From Niveibacterium umoris (GTDB lineage Bacteria; Pseudomonadota; Gammaproteobacteria; Burkholderiales; Rhodocyclaceae): DNA of 64,000 nucleotides. The stretch lies in NCBI RefSeq assembly GCF_014197015.1, contig NZ_JACIET010000001.1, positions 1,798,001 to 1,862,000 of the forward strand, read 5' to 3'. The notes under the pieces were generated by a model. The model did no database searches. It had not been told where the DNA came from and saw only the letters and a program-made list of their open reading frames with translations. Shown here in pieces: positions 26,045 to 34,954 of this stretch (position 1 is its first letter; the number at the start of each line of letters is the position of its first letter). The translations under genes and the position numbers were made by a program.

Positions 26045-26968
26045 ATGCCCCGCGTTTCGATTGTCGTACCGGCCTACAACGCCGGGCCCTTTCTCGAAAA
26101 AACGCTGAAGAGCGTGTTGGCCTCGAGTTACGACGATTACGAAATCGTGGTCGTTGATGACGGGTCGACCGACGACACGGCCGCCATTGCTGCCGCCATG
26201 GGCCCCAAGGTACGCCTGATTCGCCAGGAGAATCAGGGCATGTCGAAGTCTCGAAACAATGCTGTGGCTTCGGGTGACAGCGAGTTCATTGCTTTGCTGG
26301 ACAGTGACGACATCTGGCATCCGGACAAGTTGCGGCTTCAGGTCGCCATGATGGACGAATCACCGGAAGTCGGCCTGAGCTATACCGAGTTCACGGTGTG
26401 GGACGGTGCCGACGCCACCGCAACTTTTGAGCCAACCGTGTCATCGGAGCGCGACACGGCGCTGTCAGGCTGGATCTACCCGAAGATGCTGCTGACGAAC
26501 TTTGTTTTACCCTCGTCCGCTCTTTTTCGGCGAACACTCTGGAATGCATTGGGCCCCTTTGTCTGCGAAGACCACCAGACCGACGACTGGGAGTATTTTG
26601 TTCGCGCCTCCAGACAGTTTCCATTCGCAAAACTCAAATCGCGCTTGGTGCTCTACCGGCAGCACCCCACGTCACTCTCTCGCGCCTTGCCGAAAGTAAA
26701 CAAGACCGAAGCCATGCGTGAACGCCTGATCGCGCGCTTCGGGCTCGAATGCGAAAACGGTGGGCCGGCAGACCTCGCCCAGCTTGCTGCTCGCCGACAG
26801 CGGGGGCGATGCCATTTCGCAGACGCCCATGTTGCAAGGGGTGATCTCGCACTGGGGTTGCGTGAGTTCAGCGCGCTGCTGGCATCCGGGCCGAACCGCC
26901 TCGACTCATTTCTCAGTCTCCTGAAAGCCCTTGCTTCAAGAGTCCGCCGGAAACTTGCACGCGCCTAG
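26045..26968 (+). CDS. glycosyltransferase family 2
   Basis: A 307-residue GT-A enzyme. The N-terminal domain shows VSIVVPAYNAGPFLEKTLKSVLASS, VVVDDGSTDDT, and the metal-binding LLDSDDIWHPDK in place of a plain DxD. No transmembrane helix is apparent, so it is a cytoplasmic transferase using a nucleotide sugar. The C-terminal 80 residues are unlike the core and may bind the acceptor. It stands alone at the edge of the exopolysaccharide island and could contribute to that polymer, although the distance (about 1 kb to the first XrtA gene) leaves this open. Confidence 0.88.
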   Translation: MPRVSIVVPAYNAGPFLEKTLKSVLASSYDDYEIVVVDDGSTDDTAAIAAAMGPKVRLIRQENQGMSKSRNNAVASGDSEFIALLDSDDIWHPDKLRLQVAMMDESPEVGLSYTEFTVWDGADATATFEPTVSSERDTALSGWIYPKMLLTNFVLPSSALFRRTLWNALGPFVCEDHQTDDWEYFVRASRQFPFAKLKSRLVLYRQHPTSLSRALPKVNKTEAMRERLIARFGLECENGGPADLAQLAARRQRGRCHFADAHVARGDLALGLREFSALLASGPNRLDSFLSLLKALASRVRRKLARA

Positions 26969-27271
26969 AACCCTCGCGCCATCCAAGAAGGACAGGCGAT
27001 ATCATCGGACCCATCGCGCTCCTCGGCAATGCAGCTAACGAAATCGTCCCGCAGGCCTACTCTGCCGGCGTAAACATCGCACTTGTCGCAGCATCAGGCA
27101 GAAGTCACGGTTTGCGGCCGGGAATTGTCCAAACTCTCTGCGGCGAAATGGCATCATTGACGCTCAGCCACCCGCTTGCAGGCTAACGGTTCAGCGGCAT
27201 TTCGACGCGCTCCCAGCTTGGAAGCACGCCGCAACGCTGGCGGTGGGGCCGGCGATCACCAGAGGAAGTGC
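26969..27271. other. intergenic region at the left edge of the exopolysaccharide island
   Basis: No gene or clear signal recognised; short frames lack ribosome-binding sites. It ends with agaggaag, the ribosome-binding site of the following TPR gene. Confidence 0.35.
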
Positions 27272-28024
27272 ATGGATACCGTTTGCAATCGGCACCAGAA
27301 ACGCGCCTGCAAAACCCGTACGGCCGCGATACCCATTCTCGCTGGCGCTTCCCTCATTGCCGCGTGCCTCACCTTGCCCGCGCAGGCCGAAGACGTCGAT
27401 CTTGCATGCCCGGTCCTGAGGCATGGATACGGCCCCTACGATTACCGGAAAATCACTGAAGAACAGAAGCACTTGGTCGAAGGCGCCCACTTTTTCCCCG
27501 ACGTAGAAAACCTGAAGCGGGGAGCGATCCACCCCAACCGCGGGTACGTCGTGATCCCCGGCGCAGAAATCGATTACACCTTACGCGCTTTTCCGAACCA
27601 CCCCCGCGCCTTGCTTTCCCTGGCCAGGCTGAGCCAGCGCGACAAGACGCCACACCCTCAAGGGGTTAAGGCCAACGTCGCCTGCTACTTTCAATCCGCG
27701 ATCAATTTTGTTCCCGACGATGGCACCGTCAGAATCATCTATGGGATGCACTTGCTCAGGACCGGCAACCGTGACGAGGCGGTGAAACAACTCGAAAAGG
27801 GGCAGGAACTCAGTGACGAGAGCCCGTCGGGCCACTACAACCTCGGACTTGCCTACTTTGAATTGAAACGCTACGACGATGCCCTCAAGGAGGCGCACAA
27901 AGCGTATGCCTTGGGATTCCCGTTGCCCGGCCTGAAAGAAAAACTCAAACAGGTCAATGCATGGAAGGACCCGGTCAAGGCAGCGGCCCCCTCCGCGCCC
28001 ATTGCCGATCAGTCCGCGCCTTGA
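27272..28024 (+). CDS. exported TPR-repeat protein
   Basis: A 250-residue protein with a long basic N-region and a hydrophobic signal core (AAIPILAGASLIAACLTLPAQA), so it is probably periplasmic. Two to three tetratricopeptide-like repeats lie at residues about 130-230 (YGMHLLRTGNRDEAVKQLEKG, HYNLGLAYFELKRYDDALKEAHKAY). The mature protein has two cysteines (LACPVL and VACYF). I do not recognise a specific family. I chose the ATG at 27272, which follows agaggaag, over an upstream start that would hide the signal sequence. Its 3' end overlaps the convergent hydrolase 1 gene by 16 bases, so the two transcripts are antisense at their ends. Confidence 0.72.
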   Translation: MDTVCNRHQKRACKTRTAAIPILAGASLIAACLTLPAQAEDVDLACPVLRHGYGPYDYRKITEEQKHLVEGAHFFPDVENLKRGAIHPNRGYVVIPGAEIDYTLRAFPNHPRALLSLARLSQRDKTPHPQGVKANVACYFQSAINFVPDDGTVRIIYGMHLLRTGNRDEAVKQLEKGQELSDESPSGHYNLGLAYFELKRYDDALKEAHKAYALGFPLPGLKEKLKQVNAWKDPVKAAAPSAPIADQSAP

Positions 28025-28881
28025 GAGGCAGCCTGTAGTCGCGGGTCAATCCGTTCGGCAATCCAGGCCACGGTAGCCGACTCCACCCAGCGGCGCCAAG
28101 CCAAAGACGAGAAGGTGTGATTGGCGTCCTGAAGGTCCCTACGTGTCACGTCACACTGCTTGATGCCTTCCGCCAGTCGCCCAGAGTGCGCGGCACTGAT
28201 GAACTCCGCGGCGGTCAAATCGTTGCCTGACAAGATCAGCAAAACAGGCCGTCGATAACGCTGCAAACTGGCGCCAAGGCGATCTGGCAGACTCGATTTC
28301 TGGCCTGCAGTGGAATGGCCGCCCCGTGACTTGCGAAGATTGACGATGAACTCCGCGGCGCGTTTGCGGAAATCCAATTTGCCGCTCAAAAACTTGCTCC
28401 AGAAAGCAAGCGAGAAGACCCGCTTGCCGTAATAGCTCGACACCAAGGCAGCGGCCTCGCCAGCCTCGGATCTCACCCACGGATTCAACATGACCAGGCC
28501 CGTTATCTGGTCATTCGCCGCGGCATGGAACGCGGCCGCCGTGGCACCATCACAGAGCCCCCACAGCACGACTTTCTCGATCCCCGGCACGCATGCCTTC
28601 AGGCCAGCCACCGCGACACCAATGTCGTCGTCAACCTGCTCGAAATCGCGTGCAGCCCCACTCGCGTCTCCCATCCCGCGGTAGTCGAAGCGCAAACAGG
28701 CAAGGCCAGCCGCCGCGAGCGCACGGGCCAGCAATACGAATTGTCGGTGCGAGCCGACCCGCGTTTGCGGCCCGCCTACAATAACCAGCACGCCAACCGT
28801 CGCCGTGCCATTGTCCGGCCGGGTCACGATCGCAGGCATTGCGTCGCCCGCACAATCGAGCAGGATTGCATCCTCAATCAT
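28009..28881 (-). CDS. exosortase A system-associated hydrolase 1
   Basis: A 290-residue alpha/beta-hydrolase-fold protein of the type found only with exosortase A loci. Seen: LVIVGGPQTRVGSHRQFVLLARALA, FDYRGMGDASG, and the nucleophile elbow VVLWGLCDGATAA, where the usual Ser of G-x-S-x-G is Cys. The late His region reads DANHTFSS. Family knowledge: it always occurs with a second, distantly related hydrolase, which here precedes it with a 4-base ATGA overlap. The substrate is unknown. Given the neighbouring acyl carrier protein, thioester hydrolysis or transfer is an inference, not shown. Confidence 0.85.
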   Translation of the reverse strand: MIEDAILLDCAGDAMPAIVTRPDNGTATVGVLVIVGGPQTRVGSHRQFVLLARALAAAGLACLRFDYRGMGDASGAARDFEQVDDDIGVAVAGLKACVPGIEKVVLWGLCDGATAAAFHAAANDQITGLVMLNPWVRSEAGEAAALVSSYYGKRVFSLAFWSKFLSGKLDFRKRAAEFIVNLRKSRGGHSTAGQKSSLPDRLGASLQRYRRPVLLILSGNDLTAAEFISAAHSGRLAEGIKQCDVTRRDLQDANHTFSSLAWRRWVESATVAWIAERIDPRLQAASQGAD

Positions 28882-29711
28882 TGAGCGGGCACCCCGGTCA
28901 GTTCTTGCAACATGGCAAGGCAGGTCTGGGCCAGGTCGGGCACCCGCTCGATCTCCTGCGTTTGCCAGAACGCCGGGCCTTTCAGCGTGGCGGTCGCAAC
29001 CTGAGCCCCCCCCGTTTCGTGGATCTTCGCCAGTTGTCGTGCGGCGGCCGGCGAGAGAACCTCAGCGTCCGGTCCGACCTCAATCCAGCCAAGACGTGAA
29101 ACCATCGAATTGGGCGCGAATTCAGCCGACTCCAGTTCGTTTGCAAGGGCCGGCGAAAGCGCGTAGCCCGCAATTTCAACCGACTCGCCAGCGGACAAGC
29201 GCTGACGCAGGAAACGCGTGTCGATCCGTGCCGTCGTGTCTTGGGCAAGTTCAGATGCAGCCCCCAACCGGAGGAATTGGGTCAGTGCCTGCTTTCCGGA
29301 TACGACGGGGTTGATCGCGACCAGAGCCGTCGGCCTCAGCCCTCCCCGAACCGCCTCATCAGCAAGCAAGGCCCCAAGCCGCAAGGCGCAGAGCACCAGG
29401 GGCAAGGACGAAGCACCGGCAAGATTCGCAAACAAGGCAACGTCATCGACCCAGTCGCGCCAAGTCGCGTCGCCGAAATCACCGGCGCTGTCCCCTGTAC
29501 CCAGGTAATCGCCGAGCACAACATTCCACCCCGCTGCAGCCGCCGTGCGCGCAATGTCGGCGAGCTGGCGGCGCGACTTGTTTGCCTCTTCGGCAAATGG
29601 CTGAAGCAGCACGAGCCGCCCCCGCGCCGGAACGCCATGCGGCTCGAACCGCATAAGGAATCGCTGCCCGCCCGGTGCGGGAGCGAATTCCGGCGAACAG
29701 ACAAAAGTCAT
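28878..29711 (-). CDS. exosortase A system-associated hydrolase 2
   Basis: A 277-residue alpha/beta-hydrolase-fold protein paired with hydrolase 1. Seen: RLVLLQPFAEEANKSRRQLADI, VLGDYLGTGDSAGDF and, where the nucleophile elbow should be, LVLCALRLGALLA, in which the nucleophile position is Arg. It may therefore be non-catalytic, or use another residue. The ATG at 29711 shares a base with the ACP stop codon (TGATG), so the ACP, hydrolase 2 and hydrolase 1 form a tightly coupled trio. Confidence 0.85.
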   Translation of the reverse strand: MTFVCSPEFAPAPGGQRFLMRFEPHGVPARGRLVLLQPFAEEANKSRRQLADIARTAAAAGWNVVLGDYLGTGDSAGDFGDATWRDWVDDVALFANLAGASSLPLVLCALRLGALLADEAVRGGLRPTALVAINPVVSGKQALTQFLRLGAASELAQDTTARIDTRFLRQRLSAGESVEIAGYALSPALANELESAEFAPNSMVSRLGWIEVGPDAEVLSPAAARQLAKIHETGGAQVATATLKGPAFWQTQEIERVPDLAQTCLAMLQELTGVPAQ

Positions 29712-29971
29712 CAACCGATTTTGGATTCAATCAGCGAAACGAGCCGCCCAAAACTCGCAAACGCGGCACCGTCGATCTCATCGTCGTCGAACACGATACC
29801 GAACCGCTCCTCGATCGCCCCGATGACCCCCACCACCGCCATCGAATCCAACTCGGGAATAGCTCCAAGGAGTGCGGTCGCATCGTCAAACCCGGCAGCA
29901 CGGCCGCCAAGACTAAGCAGTTCGTCCAAAATGGCGGCCAGTTCAGTGCGCGTATTCAAAACATTCCCCAT
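29711..29971 (-). CDS. acyl carrier protein of the exosortase A locus
   Basis: An 86-residue carrier protein. The phosphopantetheine attachment Ser is in IPELDSMAVVGVIGAIEERFG (near residue 43), matching the D-S-M motif, with the expected helices around it. It is not the housekeeping AcpP, being more divergent and located away from fab genes. It would carry a thioester-bound acyl or aminoacyl group, perhaps loaded by the AMP-forming ligase at 37931-39526. It is the first gene of the leftward ACP-hydrolase 2-hydrolase 1 unit. Confidence 0.87.
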   Translation of the reverse strand: MGNVLNTRTELAAILDELLSLGGRAAGFDDATALLGAIPELDSMAVVGVIGAIEERFGIVFDDDEIDGAAFASFGRLVSLIESKIG

Positions 29972-30086
29972 TCAAAGGTAAACGGACCGACGCCAAGGAC
30001 TTAACGGCAGTCCGGATTGATAGCCTTTTATTATAGGGAAACGGGGGGATGTCCCTCGTGACAAACTTCCAGCACTCTCGGCCACG
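29972..30086. promoter_or_regulatory. divergent promoter region of the exopolysaccharide island
   Basis: This 115-base region separates the leftward ACP operon from the rightward DegT operon and should hold promoters for both. The minus strand contains a perfect TATAAT (plus-strand attata, 30030-30035), but I found no good -35 at 16-18 bases. No sigma-54 type TGGCAC-N5-TTGC element was seen here. Confidence 0.35.
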
Positions 30087-31283
30087 ATGCGCATTCCTGC
30101 CCCTGCCATACCGATTCCCCGGCTACCCGTGCTGTCGTGGCGCTATTTCTTTGATCGACGCGCCTGTCCGCTTCCTGCCGTGACCGATGCGGGCCGGGTG
30201 ATACCAACCACCAGCGGACGCGCAGCAATTGCAATCGCGCTAAAGACGCTCGGATGCGGCTATGGTGACCGCGTGCTGGTGCCCACTTATCACTGCCCGA
30301 CCATGGTGGCCCCCATCGTCGCGCTTGGTGGCGAGCCCGTCTTCTACCCCATCGACGAGAGCGGCAGCCCACAGCTGGAAGTGCTTGAAACTCTGCTGCG
30401 CGCGGGGGCTCGGGCGCTTATCGTGCCGCACTACTTCGGACTTCCGCGGCCGATGCGCGCGGTGCGCACGTTGTGCGACACCTACCACACGGCACTGATC
30501 GAAGACTGCGCCCACGCTTTCTTCGGTCGCGTCGAGGGTCGCGGCATCGGCGGCTGGGGCGATTTCGCGATAGCGAGCCTGACAAAGTTCTTTCCGGTTA
30601 CAGAGGGGGGGTGCCTGATCCAGCGGCAGACCGGGCTGAACACCGCATCGCTCGGGCGGCGCGGACATACGGTGAGTCTCAAGGTGATCGCCGACGCGAT
30701 TGAATTGGGCGTCATGCACCAGCGGCTGGGCGGGCTCAACCAACTGCTCGGCGCAGCCTATCGTGCGAAATATCGCCGCCGGGGAAGTCCGTCCCAAGCG
30801 TATCTGGCGCGCACAGAGTCCCCGACGCTTGAGACTGCGGTCCGAAGAGCCAAGGCCGACTTCGCCGATGAGTCCCTGCCTTTTCGCCGCATTGCAGCAG
30901 CGGCGTGGCATCTGGTCCGCATGGGCGGCGCCGGGCGCATCGTCGCGAAGCGACAAGCCAATTTCAACTGGCTGGCCGCGCGTCTCTCGACCCTCTCTGG
31001 CGCACGCCCGCTGGTCAGGCAAGCCGGCGACGAGTCAGCGCCCTATGTTTTCCCACTTTGGGTCGATGAACCGGAACGGGTGTATCAATCAGTCAGAACC
31101 AGCGGTGTGCCGGTGTTCCGCTGGGACGACCGCTGGCCGGGCACCCCGCGCTGGCCGGGGGACGCCGGTGAAGCATGGTCGCACCATGTGTTCCAGATCG
31201 GTTGCCACCAGGATCTTCGGCCGCAGGACCTCGAGTGGATCGCCGGCACACTGGAACAGATCATCGACGGCCGGCCGGCATGA
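30087..31283 (+). CDS. DegT/DnrJ/EryC1/StrS-type PLP enzyme
   Basis: A 398-residue PLP-dependent sugar aminotransferase-fold protein. Seen: TTSGRAAIAIALKTLG, VLVPTYHCPTM, ALIVPHYFGLPRPM, the PLP-ring Asp in LIEDCAHAFFG, and the Schiff-base Lys in ASLTKFFPVTEGG. Such enzymes aminate nucleotide-linked keto sugars, or dehydrate them if the Lys is lost; here it is present, so amination is likely. The N-terminal 30 residues are proline rich and atypical. No ribosome-binding site is obvious before the ATG at 30087. It heads a coupled rightward operon; the next gene overlaps by four bases. Confidence 0.82.
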   Translation: MRIPAPAIPIPRLPVLSWRYFFDRRACPLPAVTDAGRVIPTTSGRAAIAIALKTLGCGYGDRVLVPTYHCPTMVAPIVALGGEPVFYPIDESGSPQLEVLETLLRAGARALIVPHYFGLPRPMRAVRTLCDTYHTALIEDCAHAFFGRVEGRGIGGWGDFAIASLTKFFPVTEGGCLIQRQTGLNTASLGRRGHTVSLKVIADAIELGVMHQRLGGLNQLLGAAYRAKYRRRGSPSQAYLARTESPTLETAVRRAKADFADESLPFRRIAAAAWHLVRMGGAGRIVAKRQANFNWLAARLSTLSGARPLVRQAGDESAPYVFPLWVDEPERVYQSVRTSGVPVFRWDDRWPGTPRWPGDAGEAWSHHVFQIGCHQDLRPQDLEWIAGTLEQIIDGRPA

Positions 31284-32518
31284 CACGCCGTCGGATCCTG
31301 ATGGTTGCGTACCATTTCCCGCCCCACGCGGGCAGCAGCGGGATACAGCGCACGCTCCGCTTCGCCCGGACCTTGCCTCGCTATGGCTGGGATCCCGTGA
31401 TCCTGAGCGTCGCCCCGTTTGCCTATGAGCAGACGAGCGACGCGCTGCTGGCCGACCTGCCCGCCGACGTACCGATCTACCGCCCCTGGGCGCTGGACGC
31501 CAAACGACATCTATCCTTGTTCGGACGCTATCCGGGCCTGTTCGCCCGGCCCGACCGATGGCGCTCATGGTGGCTCCCCGGTGTAGCGGCAGGCCTTGCC
31601 GCAACCTGGCGTCACCGCCCCGAAGTGATCTGGAGCACCTTCCCGATAGCGACCGCACACCGTATCGGCGCGACGCTGGCCGGGCTCACCGACCTGCCAT
31701 GGGTGGCCGATCTGCGCGACCCGATGGCCCACGATGGCTACCCACAAGACGCGAAACTTTGGACTGCCTATCAAAAGGTCGAACGACGCGTATTTGCGAC
31801 CGCCCGCGCAGTGGTTACCGTAACGCCCGGGTGTGCCGCCTACTACGCCAACCGCTATCCGGATGCGGCGGGGCGAATCCATGTCATCCGCAACGCCCAT
31901 GCGCCAACGGATCCGGGACCGCCCGTCGCACGGACCGACAATGACGGCGGCAGCGACGGCCGCATCACGCTGCTGCATAGCGGCATCGTCTATCCTTGGG
32001 AACGTGATCCGACTGCGTTACTGCAGGCCATCGCCCGCCTCTTGGCGCACGACCCCCGCCTCGATGAACGTCTGCGCGTCATATTCCGGGCCCCGGGTGA
32101 TGAGTCGTGGCTGCGCGCAAAGGTCGCGGCTGCGGGCGTGCAAACCGTCGTCGAGGTTGCACCGCCACTGGCGTATCGGGCGGCCCTTGAGGAAATGCGC
32201 CGCGCCAGCGCGCTGCTGCTGCTGCAGGCCGACAACTGCAACCTCCAGATTCCCGCAAAACTCTATGAATACGCCTACAGCGGCCGTCCGGTGCTGACTT
32301 TGTCGGACCCGGCAGGAGAAACCTGGCGCGAAGCGACGCGTCTCCAACTGGGTCCATGTGCTCGCCTTGACGAGCCGGTCGCGATCGCTGCGCTGATCAA
32401 GGGCGTACTCGACCAAGCCTTGCCAGCCCCACCCGAGGTCAACGGGGAAGACTACGAAAACCGCAGCGCTGCACTGGCAAGCTTGCTCGACCGACTCGCC
32501 GCTCCGTCACGGCAATAG
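31280..32518 (+). CDS. glycosyltransferase, family 4 type
   Basis: A 412-residue GT-B fold protein starting MTRRRILMVAYHFPPHAGSSGIQRTLRF, the typical N-terminus of group 1 transferases, with the donor-side half containing ITLLHSGIVYPWERDP and the YEYAYSGRPVLTL region, where E-x7-E geometry normally sits. The start at 31280 overlaps the stop of the preceding gene (ATGA), which excludes an earlier in-frame start at 31175. It is predicted to be cytosolic or membrane-associated and to add one sugar to the lipid-linked repeat unit; donor and acceptor cannot be told. Confidence 0.82.
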   Translation: MTRRRILMVAYHFPPHAGSSGIQRTLRFARTLPRYGWDPVILSVAPFAYEQTSDALLADLPADVPIYRPWALDAKRHLSLFGRYPGLFARPDRWRSWWLPGVAAGLAATWRHRPEVIWSTFPIATAHRIGATLAGLTDLPWVADLRDPMAHDGYPQDAKLWTAYQKVERRVFATARAVVTVTPGCAAYYANRYPDAAGRIHVIRNAHAPTDPGPPVARTDNDGGSDGRITLLHSGIVYPWERDPTALLQAIARLLAHDPRLDERLRVIFRAPGDESWLRAKVAAAGVQTVVEVAPPLAYRAALEEMRRASALLLLQADNCNLQIPAKLYEYAYSGRPVLTLSDPAGETWREATRLQLGPCARLDEPVAIAALIKGVLDQALPAPPEVNGEDYENRSAALASLLDRLAAPSRQ

Positions 32519-32582
32519 TTCCTGTGCAATACCGGGCCGAGCCCCTAACATGGATCGCCTTATGGGGAAGGCAGACTCACCG

Positions 32583-33638
32583 ATGAGCATAACCTGGGAC
32601 ATCTATCCGGCTTCGGAGCTTGAATCAGCGGCCTCCGAATGGAATGCCCTCTGCACCGCCACCGCTGCGATGCCCTTTCTCGAGACTTTGTATCTTCTCC
32701 CGCTGCTTCACTATTTCGGTGACGGTCGCGAACGCCTGTGCCTCGGACGCCGGGACGGCGAGTTGGTCGCAGGCGCGCTGGTCACACCTGCCGCGCTGGG
32801 TCGATGGCAAACCTTTCAACCGTCGCAGCTACCGCTCGGCGCCTGGATCCAGAAATCTGACGAAATCCTGGAGGAGTTGCTGGCGACGCTCACGCGCCAG
32901 CTGCCGGGATTTGCGATCAGTGTCGGCGCCACTCAAATTGACCCCCGCTTCACCCGCCGCCCGGCCAACGGCCGGCAGCTCGCGTCGATTGACTACATCG
33001 AGACCGCCTGGATCGATGTCGAAGGCAGCTTTGACGACTTTTGGGCCCAACGCGGCAAGAATCTGCGCACCAACGTGCGCAAACAGCGCGCGAAACTCGA
33101 GGACGAGGGGATCCAACTCAGCCTCGACATCCTCACCGACGCCGCATCCGTTGAAGCAGCCGTTCGCGAATTCGGCAGCCTCGAAGCCAGCGGGTGGAAG
33201 GCCGGCGCGGGCACCGCGGTTCAGCTAGGCACCCCGCAGGGCGACTTCTATCGGGACATGCTCACCGCATTTTGTGCGCGCCAACGCGGCGAAATCTGGC
33301 GATACCGCTTCGGCGAATCGGTGGTTGCCATGGATTTTTCCATCCTGTCAGGCGATACGATCGTCGTGCTCAAGACGGCGTTCGATGCAACGCACAAGAC
33401 CGTGTCGCCGGCGACATTGCTGCACCATGACGCATTTCGCGCGCTGTTCGAGCGAGGAACGATCCGCCGAATCGAATTCTATGGCCGCGTGATGGAATGG
33501 CACACTCGCTGGACGACCCAGCAGCGCACGCTGTTTCATACCACTTTCTTCCGTTGGCCCCTGCTGCTTGCACTGCGTGAACGCGTTAACGCGCGGCGGA
33601 CGGACGGTGCGGCCGCGACTGAGCCAACGTCCACATGA
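32583..33638 (+). CDS. GNAT/FemAB-like acyltransferase (CelD type)
   Basis: A 351-residue protein of the BioF2/CelD-like acetyltransferase family (Acetyltransf_6). Seen: FWAQRGKNLRTNVRKQRAKLEDEGI, the characteristic centre of this family, then AVREFGSLEASGWKAGAGTAV and YRFGESVVAMDFSILSGDTIVVLKTAFD. These proteins transfer acyl or aminoacyl groups in polysaccharide or peptidoglycan chemistry. I prefer the ATG at 32583 because the family usually begins close to it; a start at 32550 is possible. It is followed by a four-base overlap into the WaaA-like gene. The locus carries a second FemAB-like gene at 53144-54196. Confidence 0.78.
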   Translation: MSITWDIYPASELESAASEWNALCTATAAMPFLETLYLLPLLHYFGDGRERLCLGRRDGELVAGALVTPAALGRWQTFQPSQLPLGAWIQKSDEILEELLATLTRQLPGFAISVGATQIDPRFTRRPANGRQLASIDYIETAWIDVEGSFDDFWAQRGKNLRTNVRKQRAKLEDEGIQLSLDILTDAASVEAAVREFGSLEASGWKAGAGTAVQLGTPQGDFYRDMLTAFCARQRGEIWRYRFGESVVAMDFSILSGDTIVVLKTAFDATHKTVSPATLLHHDAFRALFERGTIRRIEFYGRVMEWHTRWTTQQRTLFHTTFFRWPLLLALRERVNARRTDGAAATEPTST

Positions 33639-34954
33639 AACCGAGTTTCGGAACTTGGCTGCGCTACCAGACGTTCCGCCTGATCGACCGCGCCGCTCGG
33701 CGGGGTCGATCGCCGCAAACGACGCTTGCGCTCCCTGACACCGCGGTTCGTCGCAGTCTTTGGCTGTTTGTATCGACCATTGGGGAGCTCAATGCCATCG
33801 CCCCCCTGCTTGATGCGCTCGCCCCTCAAACAACGCCACTGCATTGGGTCTTGCTGACCGACCGGCGCATCTATGCCGAAGCTTATCGCGCACGCTACCC
33901 CGACGCGGACATCGTCGAAATTGGCGACCACCCAGCGGAGGCAAGTCGGCTGTCGCGCTTGCGGCCACCGGCACTCGCATTGGTCGCCGAGATCCCGTTG
34001 TTGCCGAGCGACGCACCGTGTCGCCTGCCCTTTGCTTGGCTTTATGAAGCCGCACGGCATGGAGCCCCGGTCGCATCCGTCAATGGGTGGCTCTATGGCT
34101 ATGCAACCTCGTGCCGGATCGACACGATCGAGCGAGGGCTGCTGTTGCGAGACTGGCTGGCGATCCAATCGGTACTCTGCGTGCAATCGGAGGCGGTGCG
34201 AAATAGTCTGCTTGAAGCGGGTGCCCCGCCGGATAAGTTGGTCATTACCGGCAACATCAAATTCGATGCGCTCGACCGTGCAAGCTGGACCCCGGCAGGC
34301 ACACGAAGCCCCACCCTGATCGGCGCCCTGATTGCGACCCATCGCCATGTGGTGGTCGCTGGATGCGTCACCGATGAAGATGAACAGACGCTGGTACTCG
34401 ACGCCTTCGTCAACCTGAAGTCAAAGCGCCCTCACTGCCTGATGGTGCTCGCCCCGCGTCACCCAGAGCAACCCGAAGTCATGGCAAACCTCGCGCGGGC
34501 CCTTGCAGCGCGTGGGCTCCTCGCGGTTCGGCGAAGCGAACATGGAGACCAGCCTGTGCCAGGCACCATCGACGTGCTGACCTTGGACACCATGGGCGAA
34601 CTCAAGGATTTCTATGCCTGTGCGGATGTCGCACACGTCGGGCGCGACCACAACGTGCTCGAACCGCTTGCGTTCGGCACCGCGGTGACGGCGCGTCCAG
34701 GCTGGAACGCCACTTACCCGAGCTACCCCGTGTTTCGCTTGCTCTTCGAGGAGCACGAGCTTTCGGTCAATGAGGACCCCCTTCTGTTGGCTGACAGCTG
34801 GCAGGCTGCACTCGATGTGGCGCACGACAGCGCGGGGCGTGCCGCGCGCATCACGCGACTCGCCGAGCGTTTTGGCGGCGCGACGGCCCGATCCTTGGCG
34901 GCGCTTGCGCCCTTCGTCGCAATCGCGATGGGCGCACGAAAGGATCGCCCTTGA
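33635..34954 (+). CDS. WaaA (Kdo transferase)-like glycosyltransferase
   Basis: A 439-residue GT-B protein clearly related to 3-deoxy-D-manno-octulosonic acid transferase: LWLFVSTIGELNAIAPLLDAL corresponds to the SVGE acceptor-site region, LVAEIPLLPS to the E-x-E region, LVITGNIKFDAL to the V-T-G-N-L-K-F-D motif, and VGRDHNVLEPLAFGTAV to the G-H-N-x-L-E-P motif. It is divergent from housekeeping WaaA and lies inside the exopolysaccharide operon, so a transfer of Kdo or a related ulosonic acid to the polymer is inferred. A hydrophobic N-terminal anchor is not obvious. Start and stop overlap their neighbours (ATGA and TTGA). Confidence 0.78.
   Translation: MKPSFGTWLRYQTFRLIDRAARRGRSPQTTLALPDTAVRRSLWLFVSTIGELNAIAPLLDALAPQTTPLHWVLLTDRRIYAEAYRARYPDADIVEIGDHPAEASRLSRLRPPALALVAEIPLLPSDAPCRLPFAWLYEAARHGAPVASVNGWLYGYATSCRIDTIERGLLLRDWLAIQSVLCVQSEAVRNSLLEAGAPPDKLVITGNIKFDALDRASWTPAGTRSPTLIGALIATHRHVVVAGCVTDEDEQTLVLDAFVNLKSKRPHCLMVLAPRHPEQPEVMANLARALAARGLLAVRRSEHGDQPVPGTIDVLTLDTMGELKDFYACADVAHVGRDHNVLEPLAFGTAVTARPGWNATYPSYPVFRLLFEEHELSVNEDPLLLADSWQAALDVAHDSAGRAARITRLAERFGGATARSLAALAPFVAIAMGARKDRP

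Noticed and set aside
28876-29060. Possible frameshift between the two hydrolase genes
   Set aside because: Both proteins are complete; the 4-base ATGA overlap is a normal coupling arrangement.
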